16,440 nt of DNA from an uncultured Oscillibacter sp. (GTDB lineage: Bacteria; Bacillota_A; Clostridia; Oscillospirales; Oscillospiraceae): the NCBI GenBank assembly GCA_948902155.1, contig CAQVQZ010000024.1, positions 1-16,440 of the forward strand, read 5' to 3'. Position 1 is the first letter of the stretch. Every line of letters begins with the position of its first letter. The position numbers were made by a program, and so were the translations under genes. Below are positions 6,393-13,824 of the stretch, piece after piece. A model generated the notes under the pieces. The model made no database searches. It was not told where the DNA came from and saw nothing but the letters and a program-made list of their open reading frames with translations.

Positions 6393-8132
6393 TCACTTAA
6401 CCCGCATCCGCTTGACCTTATCCTCCTCCGGCGTCACATGGACCGTCCGATAGGTATTGTAAATCACCATGCCGGGCCGCCCCCCGGCGGGCTTTTTCAC
6501 ATTGCGGACCTCGGTGTAATCCACAGGCACGTTCCCGCTCTCCCTGGCCTGGGAGAACCACGCAGCCAGCATCGCCGCCTCGGCGACGTCCTCCTCCGCC
6601 GGGGCCTGCCCGGCGCAGTGCAGGATCACGTGGGATCCGTGGATCTTCTGTGTGTGGAGCCAGAGGTCCCGCCGGTCCGCGTCCTTCAGGGTCAGCTTGT
6701 CGTTTTGCCGGTTGTTCCGCCCCACCTGGACCCGCAGTCCGGAGCTGGTGCGGAACTCCCAGGGCGCGGCGGCGCGGGTCTTCTCCTTTTTGCCCTTGCC
6801 CTGCTTTTTGAAAAATCCCCCCTCCCGGAGCTCGGACCGGATATCCAGGAAATCCTGTTCCGTCTCCGCCTGGGCAATCTCCGCCAAAACGCTCTCCAGG
6901 TACTCCAAGTCACGCCGGGCCAGCTCCATCTGCTCCCGGAGGTATTTTTCGGCGGTCTTGGCCTTGTTGTAGCGCTTGTAGTATTTGGCGGCGTTCTGCT
7001 GGGGGGTCAGCAGGGGGTCCAGGGGGATGCTGACCGGGGCGTTGTCCTCGTAATAATTTTCGCAGTCCAGCCTGGACCTCCCCCGCTCCATGCGGTAGAG
7101 GTTGGCGGTGATCAGGTCCCCCTGAACGCGGAGCTTGTCCCGGTCCTGGGTGGCGGCGTACTCCTTTTCCTGGAGGGCCAGCTTCCGCCGGAGGCGGTCC
7201 CGGGCGGTGGACGCCGCCCGCAGGAGGTCTGCCCCCCGCTGCCGGGTCCTCTCCTGCCGTTCCCTGGCCTCGTAAAAGGCGTCTAGCAGGGCGGAGAAGC
7301 TGTCATAGGCCACCGTCTCCACCGCGCCGCCGTACTGCTCCACCGGCACGCAGGCGAACTCCAGAGGCTTCCCGTCCCGGAACAGGCACACCGGGGTAAA
7401 CCGCCCCTCCCGGACCCGCGCCAAAAACGCCTCCATGGCCCGCCACAGCGGACCGGGGCCGTCCAACTGGAACACCCGCACGTCCGTGTCCCCCGCCGCC
7501 TGAAACGCCAGCTCCCGGGCCATCAGCGGCGAGAGGCCGAAATAGCTGTCCAGCAGAAAGGCGTCCAGGGTCTTCTCCGGCGGCGCGGCGGCAAAGCGGG
7601 CGGCGAAGCCCTCTTCGGTTTCCTCCGTGATAGGGAGCCGTCCGGCGGAGGCGGGAGGCTGGTAGAACAGCCCCGGCAGCACCTGCCGCTGGGCGGACAT
7701 CTCCGCGTCCACCCGGCGGAGGCTGTCGATGACCCGCCCCTCTTCGTCCAGCAAAATCAAATTGCTCCTCCGGCCCATGGCCTCCAGCACCAGGGTCCGC
7801 CGCCCCGCGCGGCCCAGCTCGTCGGCGGCGTCGAACTCGATGCGCACCAGCCGTTCCAGGGGCGGCTGGTTGATGTCCGCCACCCGCGCCCCGGCCAGGT
7901 GCTTCCGCAGGAGCATGCAGAACATGGGCGGCTCCGCCGGGTTGTCCCGGAGAATCTCCGTCAGCTGCATCCGGGGCGCGCCCGCCCCGGCGTTCAGCAG
8001 CAGCCGCCGCCCCCGGAAGAGCAGAATCACCTGGTCCCTGGCGGGCTGCTGGACCTTGTCCACCCGGAGTCCGACCAGCTGCTCCCGCAGCTCCGCCGTC
8101 ACCGCCTGCAAACAGATCGCGTCAATGGACAT
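6393..8132 (-). CDS. rqcH: Ribosome quality-control protein RqcH (NFACT family)
   Basis: 579 residues with full NFACT layout: NFACT-N (1 to about 200, with LEAMGRRSNLILLD at 116-129), a helical and coiled-coil middle (about 290-430, including a long Arg/Glu/Leu helix pair) and NFACT-R (about 450-570, with DRRDLWLHTQKIHGSHVIL near 486-504). RqcH binds the split 50S subunit carrying a stalled peptidyl-tRNA and recruits tRNA-Ala to add C-terminal alanine tails that mark the peptide for degradation. In B. subtilis a DR pair in NFACT-N (D97/R98) is needed for tRNA binding; the likely equivalent here is E93-R94 (PLERLVRIEF), a conservative change. The ATG at 8132 overlaps the end of mrnC by 11 bases, so translation is probably coupled. 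Annotations such as fibronectin-binding protein for relatives are historic. Confidence 0.94.
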   Translation of the reverse strand: MSIDAICLQAVTAELREQLVGLRVDKVQQPARDQVILLFRGRRLLLNAGAGAPRMQLTEILRDNPAEPPMFCMLLRKHLAGARVADINQPPLERLVRIEFDAADELGRAGRRTLVLEAMGRRSNLILLDEEGRVIDSLRRVDAEMSAQRQVLPGLFYQPPASAGRLPITEETEEGFAARFAAAPPEKTLDAFLLDSYFGLSPLMARELAFQAAGDTDVRVFQLDGPGPLWRAMEAFLARVREGRFTPVCLFRDGKPLEFACVPVEQYGGAVETVAYDSFSALLDAFYEARERQERTRQRGADLLRAASTARDRLRRKLALQEKEYAATQDRDKLRVQGDLITANLYRMERGRSRLDCENYYEDNAPVSIPLDPLLTPQQNAAKYYKRYNKAKTAEKYLREQMELARRDLEYLESVLAEIAQAETEQDFLDIRSELREGGFFKKQGKGKKEKTRAAAPWEFRTSSGLRVQVGRNNRQNDKLTLKDADRRDLWLHTQKIHGSHVILHCAGQAPAEEDVAEAAMLAAWFSQARESGNVPVDYTEVRNVKKPAGGRPGMVIYNTYRTVHVTPEEDKVKRMRVK

Positions 8133-8541
8133 GGGTCCTCTCCTCCTCTATCATCGTGCAAAACAGCTCGTTGATCCGCTCCGTCCGCCCCTGGAGGTAC
8201 AGCCACCCCAGCAGGGCCTCCAGAGCCGTGGCCTCGCCGTACTGGGCGCGGCTGGCGTGGTGGGGGACGGTGTGTACCTGGGCGTTCCGCCCCCGGCGGA
8301 AGACGGCTTTCTCCTCCTCCGTCAGCAGGGGGAGGATTTTCTCCGCCTTCTCCGCCTGGGACTCGGCGCACACCAGCCGGACGGCGGCCTGATGCATCCC
8401 CCGGCCCGTGGCCCCGCCGTGGGCGCAGAGCCAGGCCCGGACCAGCAGCTCAAACACCGCGTCCCCCATGTGGGCCAACCCGATGGAGCTGATTTCCAAA
8501 AGCCGCTCCCGGCCCAGCTCCGGGCGAAAATAGTTTTCCAT
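8122..8541 (-). CDS. mrnC: Mini-ribonuclease III
   Basis: 139 residues: an RNase III catalytic domain without the double-strand-binding domain. It dimerises and trims both ends of 23S rRNA precursor in Firmicutes, a reaction helped by ribosomal protein L3. The catalytic signature is LAHMGDAVFELLVR (22-35, with D27), and EATALEALLGWLYL (103-116) brings the second acidic residue E108. VHTVPHHASRAQ (89-100) fits the loop between them. I chose the ATG at 8541 because AAAGGAGA lies just upstream; an in-frame ATG 19 codons earlier would begin in the upstream gene's 3' end. It sits between a small membrane protein gene and rqcH, overlapping the latter by 11 bases. Confidence 0.93.
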   Translation of the reverse strand: MENYFRPELGRERLLEISSIGLAHMGDAVFELLVRAWLCAHGGATGRGMHQAAVRLVCAESQAEKAEKILPLLTEEEKAVFRRGRNAQVHTVPHHASRAQYGEATALEALLGWLYLQGRTERINELFCTMIEEERTHVH

Positions 8542-8569
8542 GGCGCTCTCCTTTTTCAAACTCTCCAGA

Positions 8570-8740
8570 TCAATAGCGCAGGACGTAATAGACGACATAC
8601 ACCCAGCTCATCAGACCATGGATGATGGCCCAGCCCACCGAATGCCAGTTCGTATAGCTGACGACCATTGCCAGCGCGCTCCCAAAGGTAACGCCTGTTT
8701 TCACGGTTTTCTTCACAATCGTAGTATTGGAATCTTCCAT
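8570..8740 (-). CDS. Small two-helix membrane protein of unknown function
   Basis: A protein of about 56 residues, MEDSNTTIVKKTVKTGVTFG and on, with two hydrophobic segments (roughly GVTFGSALAMVVSYTNW and VGWAIIHGLMSWVYVVYYVL) joined by a short HS turn. It would form a membrane hairpin with both ends probably on the cytoplasmic side. I cannot name a family. Start choice is uncertain: AAAGGA lies seven bases before the ATG at 8740. An adjacent ATG at 8743 and another at 8758, immediately after the rsmA stop and preceded by GAGGG, are also possible. It is in a tight rsmA-mrnC-rqcH series, so it is expressed with ribosome-maturation genes. Coding is supported by the consistent spacing and membrane-protein composition. 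Confidence 0.75.
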   Translation of the reverse strand: MEDSNTTIVKKTVKTGVTFGSALAMVVSYTNWHSVGWAIIHGLMSWVYVVYYVLRY

Positions 8741-8758
8741 CATCGTGTCCTTTCCCAT

Positions 8759-9616
8759 TCAAACCCTCTTTTTCAGTTCCCCCGCCAGCCGGGCGAAGTC
8801 CTCCAGCGTCAGCTTCTCCCCCCGGACGGCGGCGGGCAGGCCGCAGACGTTGATCGCGTCCTGCACCGCCTCCCGGCCCAGCTCCGGCAGGGCGGCGGAC
8901 AGGCTGTTGGCCAACGTTTTCCGCCGCAGGAGGAAGGCCCCCCGGACCACCCGGAAGAAAAACGCCTCGTCCCCCGCCTCCACGGCGGGCCGCTCCCGCC
9001 GGACGCAGCGGAGGACGGCGGAGTCCACCTTGGGCGCGGGATAGAACTTCGCCGCCGGAACGGAGAACAGGGCCTCCGCCTCCATGTAATACTGGAGCCA
9101 CAGCGTAAAGGCCCCGCCCTCCGAGGACCCCTGGGGCGCGGCCAGGCGGCAGGCCACTTCCTTTTGCAGCAGCACGGTGACGCTTTCAAAACAGCCCGCC
9201 TCCACCAGCTTCGTCAGCACCGGCGTGGTGATGTTATAGGGCAGGTTGGCGCACACCACCGGCCGCAGCCCGGCGAACTTCTCCGCTGCCAGCGCCGCAA
9301 GGTCCAGCTTCATCACGTCGCCGGGGACGATCTCCACGTTGCTGAAACCCTCCATCGTCTCCGCCAGCACCGGCAGGAGCTTCCGGTCCAGCTCCACGGA
9401 AACCACCTTTCCCGCCCTCTGGGCCAGCTCCGCCGTGAGGCATCCCACGCCGGGGCCGATCTCCAGCACGCCGCAGGACCCGTCCGCCTGGGAGGCAGCG
9501 GCGATGTCCGCCGGGACCTGGGGGTCGATGAGGAAATTCTGCCCCATGGATTTGGAGAAATGGAACCCGTGCCGCCCCAGCAGGGCGCGGAGGGTCTCCC
9601 GGTCGCAGAGGTTCAT
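8759..9616 (-). CDS. rsmA: 16S rRNA (adenine1518/1519-N6)-dimethyltransferase RsmA (KsgA)
   Basis: 285 residues, the normal length. RsmA uses SAM to dimethylate A1518 and A1519 in helix 45 during late 30S assembly; loss gives kasugamycin resistance. Visible motifs are SKSMGQNFLID (21-31), SAM motif I EIGPGVGCLT (52-61), the acidic ribose-binding residue in VELD (74-77), PGD (98-100) and the catalytic NLPYN (124-128). FYPAPKVDSAV follows, and the C-terminal helical domain ends in KKRV. The ATG at 9616 has a modest upstream AAAGGCGG. It leads the minus-strand operon with the small membrane protein, mrnC and rqcH, and is divergent from a CatA-like gene. Confidence 0.96.
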   Translation of the reverse strand: MNLCDRETLRALLGRHGFHFSKSMGQNFLIDPQVPADIAAASQADGSCGVLEIGPGVGCLTAELAQRAGKVVSVELDRKLLPVLAETMEGFSNVEIVPGDVMKLDLAALAAEKFAGLRPVVCANLPYNITTPVLTKLVEAGCFESVTVLLQKEVACRLAAPQGSSEGGAFTLWLQYYMEAEALFSVPAAKFYPAPKVDSAVLRCVRRERPAVEAGDEAFFFRVVRGAFLLRRKTLANSLSAALPELGREAVQDAINVCGLPAAVRGEKLTLEDFARLAGELKKRV

Positions 9617-9650
9617 GGCATGTCCGCCTTTCCGTCAAAATTCCAAAGGC

Positions 9651-9679
9651 AGTATACCAGAAAACCGGCGGCAAGGAAA
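9651..9679 (-). promoter_or_regulatory. Probable rsmA promoter with extended -10
   Basis: On the minus strand TGGTATACT gives a TG-N extended -10 (TATACT at 9651-9656). The -35 at the usual distance is weak (TTTCCT). It lies 35 bases upstream of the rsmA ATG and mirrors the -10 region of the divergent gene. Confidence 0.5.
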
Positions 9680-9697
9680 GAGGAAAAATGGACAGGC

Positions 9698-9725
9698 TTG
9701 CAATTTCCGCCCGGTTTGGTATACT
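9698..9725 (+). promoter_or_regulatory. Probable promoter of the CatA-like gene
   Basis: TTGCAA (9698-9703), 16-base spacer, TATACT (9720-9725) with TG one base ahead of the -10, so an extended -10. It is 36 bases before the ATG at 9762. Confidence 0.65.
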
Positions 9726-9761
9726 GTATCCTACCGGATATTTCGGAAAGGAGGGTCCGCC

Positions 9762-10382
9762 ATGACCCAGATCATAGACCGGGCGTCCTGGCCCCGGCGG
9801 GAGCAGTTCGAGTTCTTCTCCCCCATGTCCCAGCCCTTTTTCAGCGTCACCTTCCGGCAGGACGTGACCCGGCTGTACGTCTTTGCCAAGGAGCGCAAGA
9901 TCTCCTTTTACTACGCCCTGGTCTATCTCTGCACCCAGGCCGTCAACCAGGTGGAGGCGTTCCGCTATGCCCTCCAGGGGGAGGACCTGGTCCTCTTCGA
10001 CCGCCGCAGCCCCAGCTTCACGGACCTCCACCCCGGCAGCGAGCACTTCCACATCGTCACCATGCCCTGCGGGGACAGCATCGAAGCCTTCTGCCGCGCC
10101 GCCAGGGAGAAGAGCTTTGCCCAGACCACGTTCCTGAGCCAGGAGAACAGCCTGGACCTGATTTACTTCACCTGCCTCCCCTGGGTGGAGCTGACGGCCC
10201 TGACCAACGAGCGGGACTTCGACCCCGACGACGCGGTCCCCCGCATCGCCTGGGGGAAGTACGCGGAAGAAGAAAGCCGGAAAATCCTCCACATCTCCCT
10301 GGAACTGAACCACCGCTTTGTGGACGGCCTCCACGTAGGCCGCTTCCACGAGGCGCTGGCCTCTTTGATCGAGTCGCTGTAG
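9762..10382 (+). CDS. CatA-like (chloramphenicol acetyltransferase family) acyltransferase
   Basis: 206 residues, close to the roughly 215 of the CatA family, whose trimers transfer acetyl from acetyl-CoA to a hydroxyl. The C-terminal active-site motif of true CATs is HHxxxDGxH; here it is NHRFVDGLH (183-191), so the catalytic second His (H184), D188, G189 and H191 are kept and the first His is Asn. The YFTCLPWVELTAL stretch (135-147) matches the family's PW-strand. Early residues FSVTFRQDVTRLYVFAK and FYYALVYLCTQAVN fit the CAT core. The start at 9762 has AAAGGAGGG eight bases before ATG; the reading frame is open far upstream but that part is antisense to rsmA. Chromosomal CatA-like proteins in gut Clostridia mostly have no shown resistance function, so the substrate is unknown. 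Confidence 0.82.
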   Translation: MTQIIDRASWPRREQFEFFSPMSQPFFSVTFRQDVTRLYVFAKERKISFYYALVYLCTQAVNQVEAFRYALQGEDLVLFDRRSPSFTDLHPGSEHFHIVTMPCGDSIEAFCRAAREKSFAQTTFLSQENSLDLIYFTCLPWVELTALTNERDFDPDDAVPRIAWGKYAEEESRKILHISLELNHRFVDGLHVGRFHEALASLIESL

Positions 10383-10387
10383 AACAC

Positions 10388-10416
10388 CGTCCCACCGCAA
10401 ATCAACCGGCGGGACG
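10388..10416 (+). other. Hairpin between the CatA-like gene and pcrA
   Basis: CGTCCC (10388-10393) and CCG (10395-10397) pair with CGG (10407-10409) and GGGACG (10411-10416), with one A-C mismatch and a nine-base loop. No T-run follows, so it may modulate rather than end transcription into pcrA. It covers much of the 55-base gap. Confidence 0.4.
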
Positions 10417-10437
10417 AGAACCGAGGAAAAACAAGCT

Positions 10438-12873
10438 ATGAATGACTTCAACCAACGCTACGCCGCCGCCCGCCGGGCGGTGATCGCCGGGGACCTCCGG
10501 CGGCTGAACCCCATGCAGCGCAAAGCCGCCATGACCACCGAGGGCCCCCTGCTCCTTCTGGCCGGGGCGGGCAGCGGCAAGACCACCGTGCTGATCCAGC
10601 GGGTGTACAACCTCCTGACCTATGGCCGGGGCAGCGATTCCGATTTCGTCCCCCCCGAGGCGACGGAGGAGGACCTGGCCTTCCTGGAGAGCTTCCCCGA
10701 GGACCCCAGCGGGGAGGAGGCGGCCCGGGCCCGGCGGCTCTGCGCCGTGGACGTGCCCCGGCCCTGGGAGATCATCGCCATCACTTTCACCAACAAGGCG
10801 GCGGGGGAGCTGAAAGACCGCCTTGCCGCCCGCCTGGGCCCCGCCGCCAACGACGTCTGGGCCTCCACCTTCCACTCCGCCTGCGTCCGCATCCTCCGGC
10901 GGGACATCGACCGCCTGGGCTTCGGCAAGGACTTCACCATCTACGACACCGACGACTCCCGCCGGGTGGTGAAGGACCTCTTAAAGGAGCTGAACCTGGA
11001 CGAAAAAGCCTTCCCCCCGAAAAACGTCCTCTCCATCATCAGCGCCGCCAAGGACAAGTACCAGAGCCCGGAGGAATTTGCCCAGAAGCACAGCGCCGAG
11101 AGCGACTGGCGGCTGGGCCGCATCGCCAAGGTCTACCGCGCCTACCAGAAGAAGCTGGCCGCGTCCAACGCCCTGGACTTTGACGACATCATCTATCACA
11201 CCGTCACCCTCCTGAAGCAGGAGCCGGAGGTCCTGGCCTATTATCAGAACAAATTCCGCTATGTCTGCGTGGACGAGTACCAGGATACGAACCACCTGCA
11301 ATACCTCCTGACCAGCCTCCTGGCCGGAGGGCGGGAAAACCTCTGCGTGGTAGGCGACGACGACCAGTCCATCTACCGCTTCCGGGGAGCCAACATCGAG
11401 AACATCCTGAACTTCGAGCAGCAGTACAAAAACGCCCGGGTCATCCGCCTGGAACAGAATTACCGCTCCACCCAAAACATCCTGGACGCCGCCAACGCCG
11501 TTATCCAGCACAACACCGGCCGGAAGGGAAAAACCCTCTGGACGGACAACGGCAGCGGCGAATCCGTTGCCGTCCGCACCACGCTGAACGAGAGCGACGA
11601 AGCCGCCTTCGTGGCCGGGGACATCCTGGCGGAGGTGGGCAAGGGGGCCGGCTTCCGGGACGCCGCCGTGCTCTACCGCATGAACGCCCAGTCCAACGCC
11701 CTGGAATACGCCATGAAGCGCAGCGGCATCCCCTATAAGGTCGTGGGCGGCATGAAGTTCTTCGACCGGGCGGAGGTCAAGGACATGCTGGCCTACCTCT
11801 GCGTGCTGAACAACCCCCTGGACGACCTCCGCCTCCGCCGCATCGTCAACACCCCCGCCCGCGGCATCGGCGGGACCACCATGGACAAGGTCGCCGCCCT
11901 GGCGGCGGAACAGGGCGCGTCCCTCTACGAGATCATCCGCAACGCGGACCTGTTCCCGGAGCTGAAAAGCCCCGCCAAGAAGCTGCTGGCCTTCGCCGAC
12001 CTCATCGACAACCTCCGGAAGGCCGGAGGGACCCTGGCCCTGCCGGAGTTCTACGACGCGGTGTGCGACCAGACCGGCTACACCCAGGCCCTGAAGGACA
12101 AGAACGACATGGAGAGCCGGGGCCGCCTGGAGAACGTCCAGGAGCTGAAGTCCAACATCCTGGGCTTTCTGGACCAGCAGCCCGAGGACGCCACCCTCTC
12201 CGGCTTCCTCAACGAGATCGCCCTCTACACGGACCTGGACTCCCTGGAGAACGGCGACGACTGCGTGACCATGATGACCATCCACGCCGCCAAGGGCCTG
12301 GAGTTCCCCCTGGTCTACGTGGTGGGCATGGAAGAAGGGATTTTCCCCGGCGGCTCCGCCCAGTTCGACGAGGAGGAGCTGGAGGAGGAGCGCCGCCTGT
12401 GCTATGTGGCCATGACCAGGGCCAAGCGCCGCCTGACCCTGACCAACGCCCGCCAGCGGATGCTCTACGGCCGCACGTCCTCCAACCGCCTCTCCCGCTT
12501 CCTGGAGGAGATTCCCGAAAACAACCTGCGCTGGGAGGGCAAAAACCTGGAGCCCGGCGGGACCTTCGGCGCGTACGGCAGCGGGACCTATGGCCGTCCC
12601 GCCTACGGCGGACCCCAGAGAAGCGCCGGTACTTACTCCGCGACTACTACATCCCGCCCCGCTCCGCCCCTCCACGCCGCCCAGGCGGCGGGCCCGTCCC
12701 TCACCCTGGCCCAGGGGGACCGGGTGGAGCACAGCGCCTTCGGCCAGGGGACGGTGCTGTCCGTCCAGCCCATGGGCGGCGACGCCCTGCTGCAAGTGGA
12801 TTTCGAATCCACCGGCAAGAAAAAGCTGATGCTGAAAGCCGCATCGAAGCACCTGAAAAAGCTGGAAAAATAA
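10438..12873 (+). CDS. pcrA: ATP-dependent DNA helicase PcrA (UvrD/Rep family)
   Basis: 811 residues. PcrA is the essential 3'-5' SF1A helicase of Gram-positive bacteria, acting in excision repair, plasmid replication and transcription-replication conflict removal. Motifs in order: Q motif NPMQRKAA (24-31), Walker A GAGSGKTT (43-50), Ia ITFTNKAAGE, II VDEYQDTN, III VVGDDDQSIYRFRGA, IV LEQNYRST, V TIHAAKGLEFPLVYVVG and VI RRLCYVAMTRAKR. The C-terminal GDRVEHSAFGQGTVLSVQP is the Tudor-like domain that binds RNA polymerase in PcrA. Between Walker A and motif Ia there is an acidic stretch (about residues 62-107) roughly 40 residues longer than in B. subtilis PcrA. GAGGA precedes the ATG. The linker near 700-750 is rich in Gly, Tyr, Ser and Pro. 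It follows the CatA-like gene by 55 bases and faces jag. Confidence 0.97.
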   Translation: MNDFNQRYAAARRAVIAGDLRRLNPMQRKAAMTTEGPLLLLAGAGSGKTTVLIQRVYNLLTYGRGSDSDFVPPEATEEDLAFLESFPEDPSGEEAARARRLCAVDVPRPWEIIAITFTNKAAGELKDRLAARLGPAANDVWASTFHSACVRILRRDIDRLGFGKDFTIYDTDDSRRVVKDLLKELNLDEKAFPPKNVLSIISAAKDKYQSPEEFAQKHSAESDWRLGRIAKVYRAYQKKLAASNALDFDDIIYHTVTLLKQEPEVLAYYQNKFRYVCVDEYQDTNHLQYLLTSLLAGGRENLCVVGDDDQSIYRFRGANIENILNFEQQYKNARVIRLEQNYRSTQNILDAANAVIQHNTGRKGKTLWTDNGSGESVAVRTTLNESDEAAFVAGDILAEVGKGAGFRDAAVLYRMNAQSNALEYAMKRSGIPYKVVGGMKFFDRAEVKDMLAYLCVLNNPLDDLRLRRIVNTPARGIGGTTMDKVAALAAEQGASLYEIIRNADLFPELKSPAKKLLAFADLIDNLRKAGGTLALPEFYDAVCDQTGYTQALKDKNDMESRGRLENVQELKSNILGFLDQQPEDATLSGFLNEIALYTDLDSLENGDDCVTMMTIHAAKGLEFPLVYVVGMEEGIFPGGSAQFDEEELEEERRLCYVAMTRAKRRLTLTNARQRMLYGRTSSNRLSRFLEEIPENNLRWEGKNLEPGGTFGAYGSGTYGRPAYGGPQRSAGTYSATTTSRPAPPLHAAQAAGPSLTLAQGDRVEHSAFGQGTVLSVQPMGGDALLQVDFESTGKKKLMLKAASKHLKKLEK

Positions 12874-12875
12874 AA

Positions 12876-12908
12876 ACCCCCGCCGGAGGCTATACCTCCG
12901 GCGGGGTT
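12876..12908. terminator. Bidirectional terminator between pcrA and jag
   Basis: CCCCGCCGGAGG (12878-12889), loop CTATA, CCTCCGGCGGGG (12895-12906). Read from the minus strand it is followed by GTTTTTATTTTTC, a strong U-run, so it ends the rpmH-to-jag operon well. On the plus strand TTCTCCATTTT follows, a weaker run for pcrA. Confidence 0.9.
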
Positions 12909-12933
12909 CTCCATTTTATCCAATCAGCAGCCC

Positions 12934-13809
12934 TCAGCGCCGCTCACCCCGGTCATAGGCCACCACCACCCGGCGGTTGGGGTCCGTGCCGGTGGAGTAG
13001 GTGGTCACGCCCTCGTAATCCTGCAAGGCGGTGTGAATCACATGCCGCTCATAGGCGTTCATAGGCTCCAGGGTGACGCTGCGGCGGTAGCGGACCACCT
13101 TGCCCGCCACCTTCCGGGCCAGATGCTGGAGGCTCTGCTCCCGCTTGGCCCGGTAGTTCTCCGCGTCCAGATGGATGCGGACCCGAGGCCCGCCGCCCCG
13201 GTTCACGGCGTAGCTGGTGAGCTGCTGGATGGCGTCCAGGGTCTCGCCCCGGCGTCCGATCAGCGCCCCCAGGCCCTGCCCCTCCAGAATGACCTTGTAC
13301 CGGCCCTTCTCCGGGAGGTAGACCTTGATCTCCGCAGCGCTGTCCATGTGCTCCAGCAGCCCGGCCAGGAAGGTCTTGATGGCCTGGGCCTTCTCGTCGT
13401 CCACTTCCTCCCCCAGGGCCAGGGGGGGGACCGGCGGTTCAGCGGCCTGGGCGCTCCGCTCCTGGGGGGCGGGGCGTTCCTTCTTCTCCACCGGCGCGGG
13501 GCGCTCCTTTTTGGGCTCCTTCCGCTCGGGCCGCTCCCGGCGCTCCGGGGCGGGACGGCGGGGAGGTTCCTCCGGCGGAACGGGCACGGGCCGCACAGGC
13601 TCCGGCTCCTTTACGATGACCGGCTCCTCTTCCTCAGGGCCGTAGTACACGCGGATCTTGGCCGGGCAGGCTCCCAGGCCCAAAAAGCCCGACTTGGCCC
13701 GCTCCAGAACCTCCACGGACACGTCGTCCCGGTCCAGGTTCAGCTGGGCCAGGGCTTTGGAGATGGCCTCGTCCTCGTTCTTGCCCGTCACATCAATATA
13801 GTCTCTCAT
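12934..13809 (-). CDS. khpB: RNA-binding protein Jag/KhpB (EloR)
   Basis: 291 residues in the known order. Jag-N is at 1-56 (with KSGFLGLGACPAKIRV), followed by a long low-complexity linker rich in Pro, Glu, Arg and Lys (57-133). The KH domain is at 135-213, with GALIGRRGETLDAIQQL including the GxxG loop GRRG at 185-188, and R3H at about 215-285 (ERHVIHTAL). In pneumococcus KhpB pairs with KhpA, binds RNA and controls cell elongation. It is last in the rpmH operon, as usual right after yidC, with only 15 bases between stop and start. AAAGGTGG lies upstream of the ATG. mnmE, which often comes next, is not present here. Confidence 0.93.
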   Translation of the reverse strand: MRDYIDVTGKNEDEAISKALAQLNLDRDDVSVEVLERAKSGFLGLGACPAKIRVYYGPEEEEPVIVKEPEPVRPVPVPPEEPPRRPAPERRERPERKEPKKERPAPVEKKERPAPQERSAQAAEPPVPPLALGEEVDDEKAQAIKTFLAGLLEHMDSAAEIKVYLPEKGRYKVILEGQGLGALIGRRGETLDAIQQLTSYAVNRGGGPRVRIHLDAENYRAKREQSLQHLARKVAGKVVRYRRSVTLEPMNAYERHVIHTALQDYEGVTTYSTGTDPNRRVVVAYDRGERR

Positions 13810-13824
13810 GTCGGCTGTCCACCT

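Larger units (their letters stand above)
9650..9726. repeat. Inverted repeat embracing the two divergent promoters
   Basis: Left arm 9650-9671 starts CAGTATACCA and ends ACCGGCGG. Right arm 9707-9726 is CCGCCCGGTTTGGTATACTG. The right arm reverse-complemented matches the left one apart from a small length difference in the A-run and one extra G. The arms are 35 bases apart and each contains the -10 box of one promoter. Confidence 0.65.

Noticed and set aside
9762..10382. CatA-like gene as an acquired chloramphenicol resistance gene
   Set aside because: No mobile-element sequence nearby, base composition like its neighbours, and a changed residue in the HH motif; homology alone does not show resistance.
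8540..10441. 633-codon plus-strand open frame over rsmA and the CatA-like gene
   Set aside because: Runs antisense through rsmA and out of frame through the CatA-like gene; no motif or ribosome site supports it.
10981..12852. 623-codon open frame on the minus strand, opposite pcrA
   Set aside because: All seven helicase motifs are encoded on the plus strand; the antisense product is Gly/Val/Gln-rich and matches no family.
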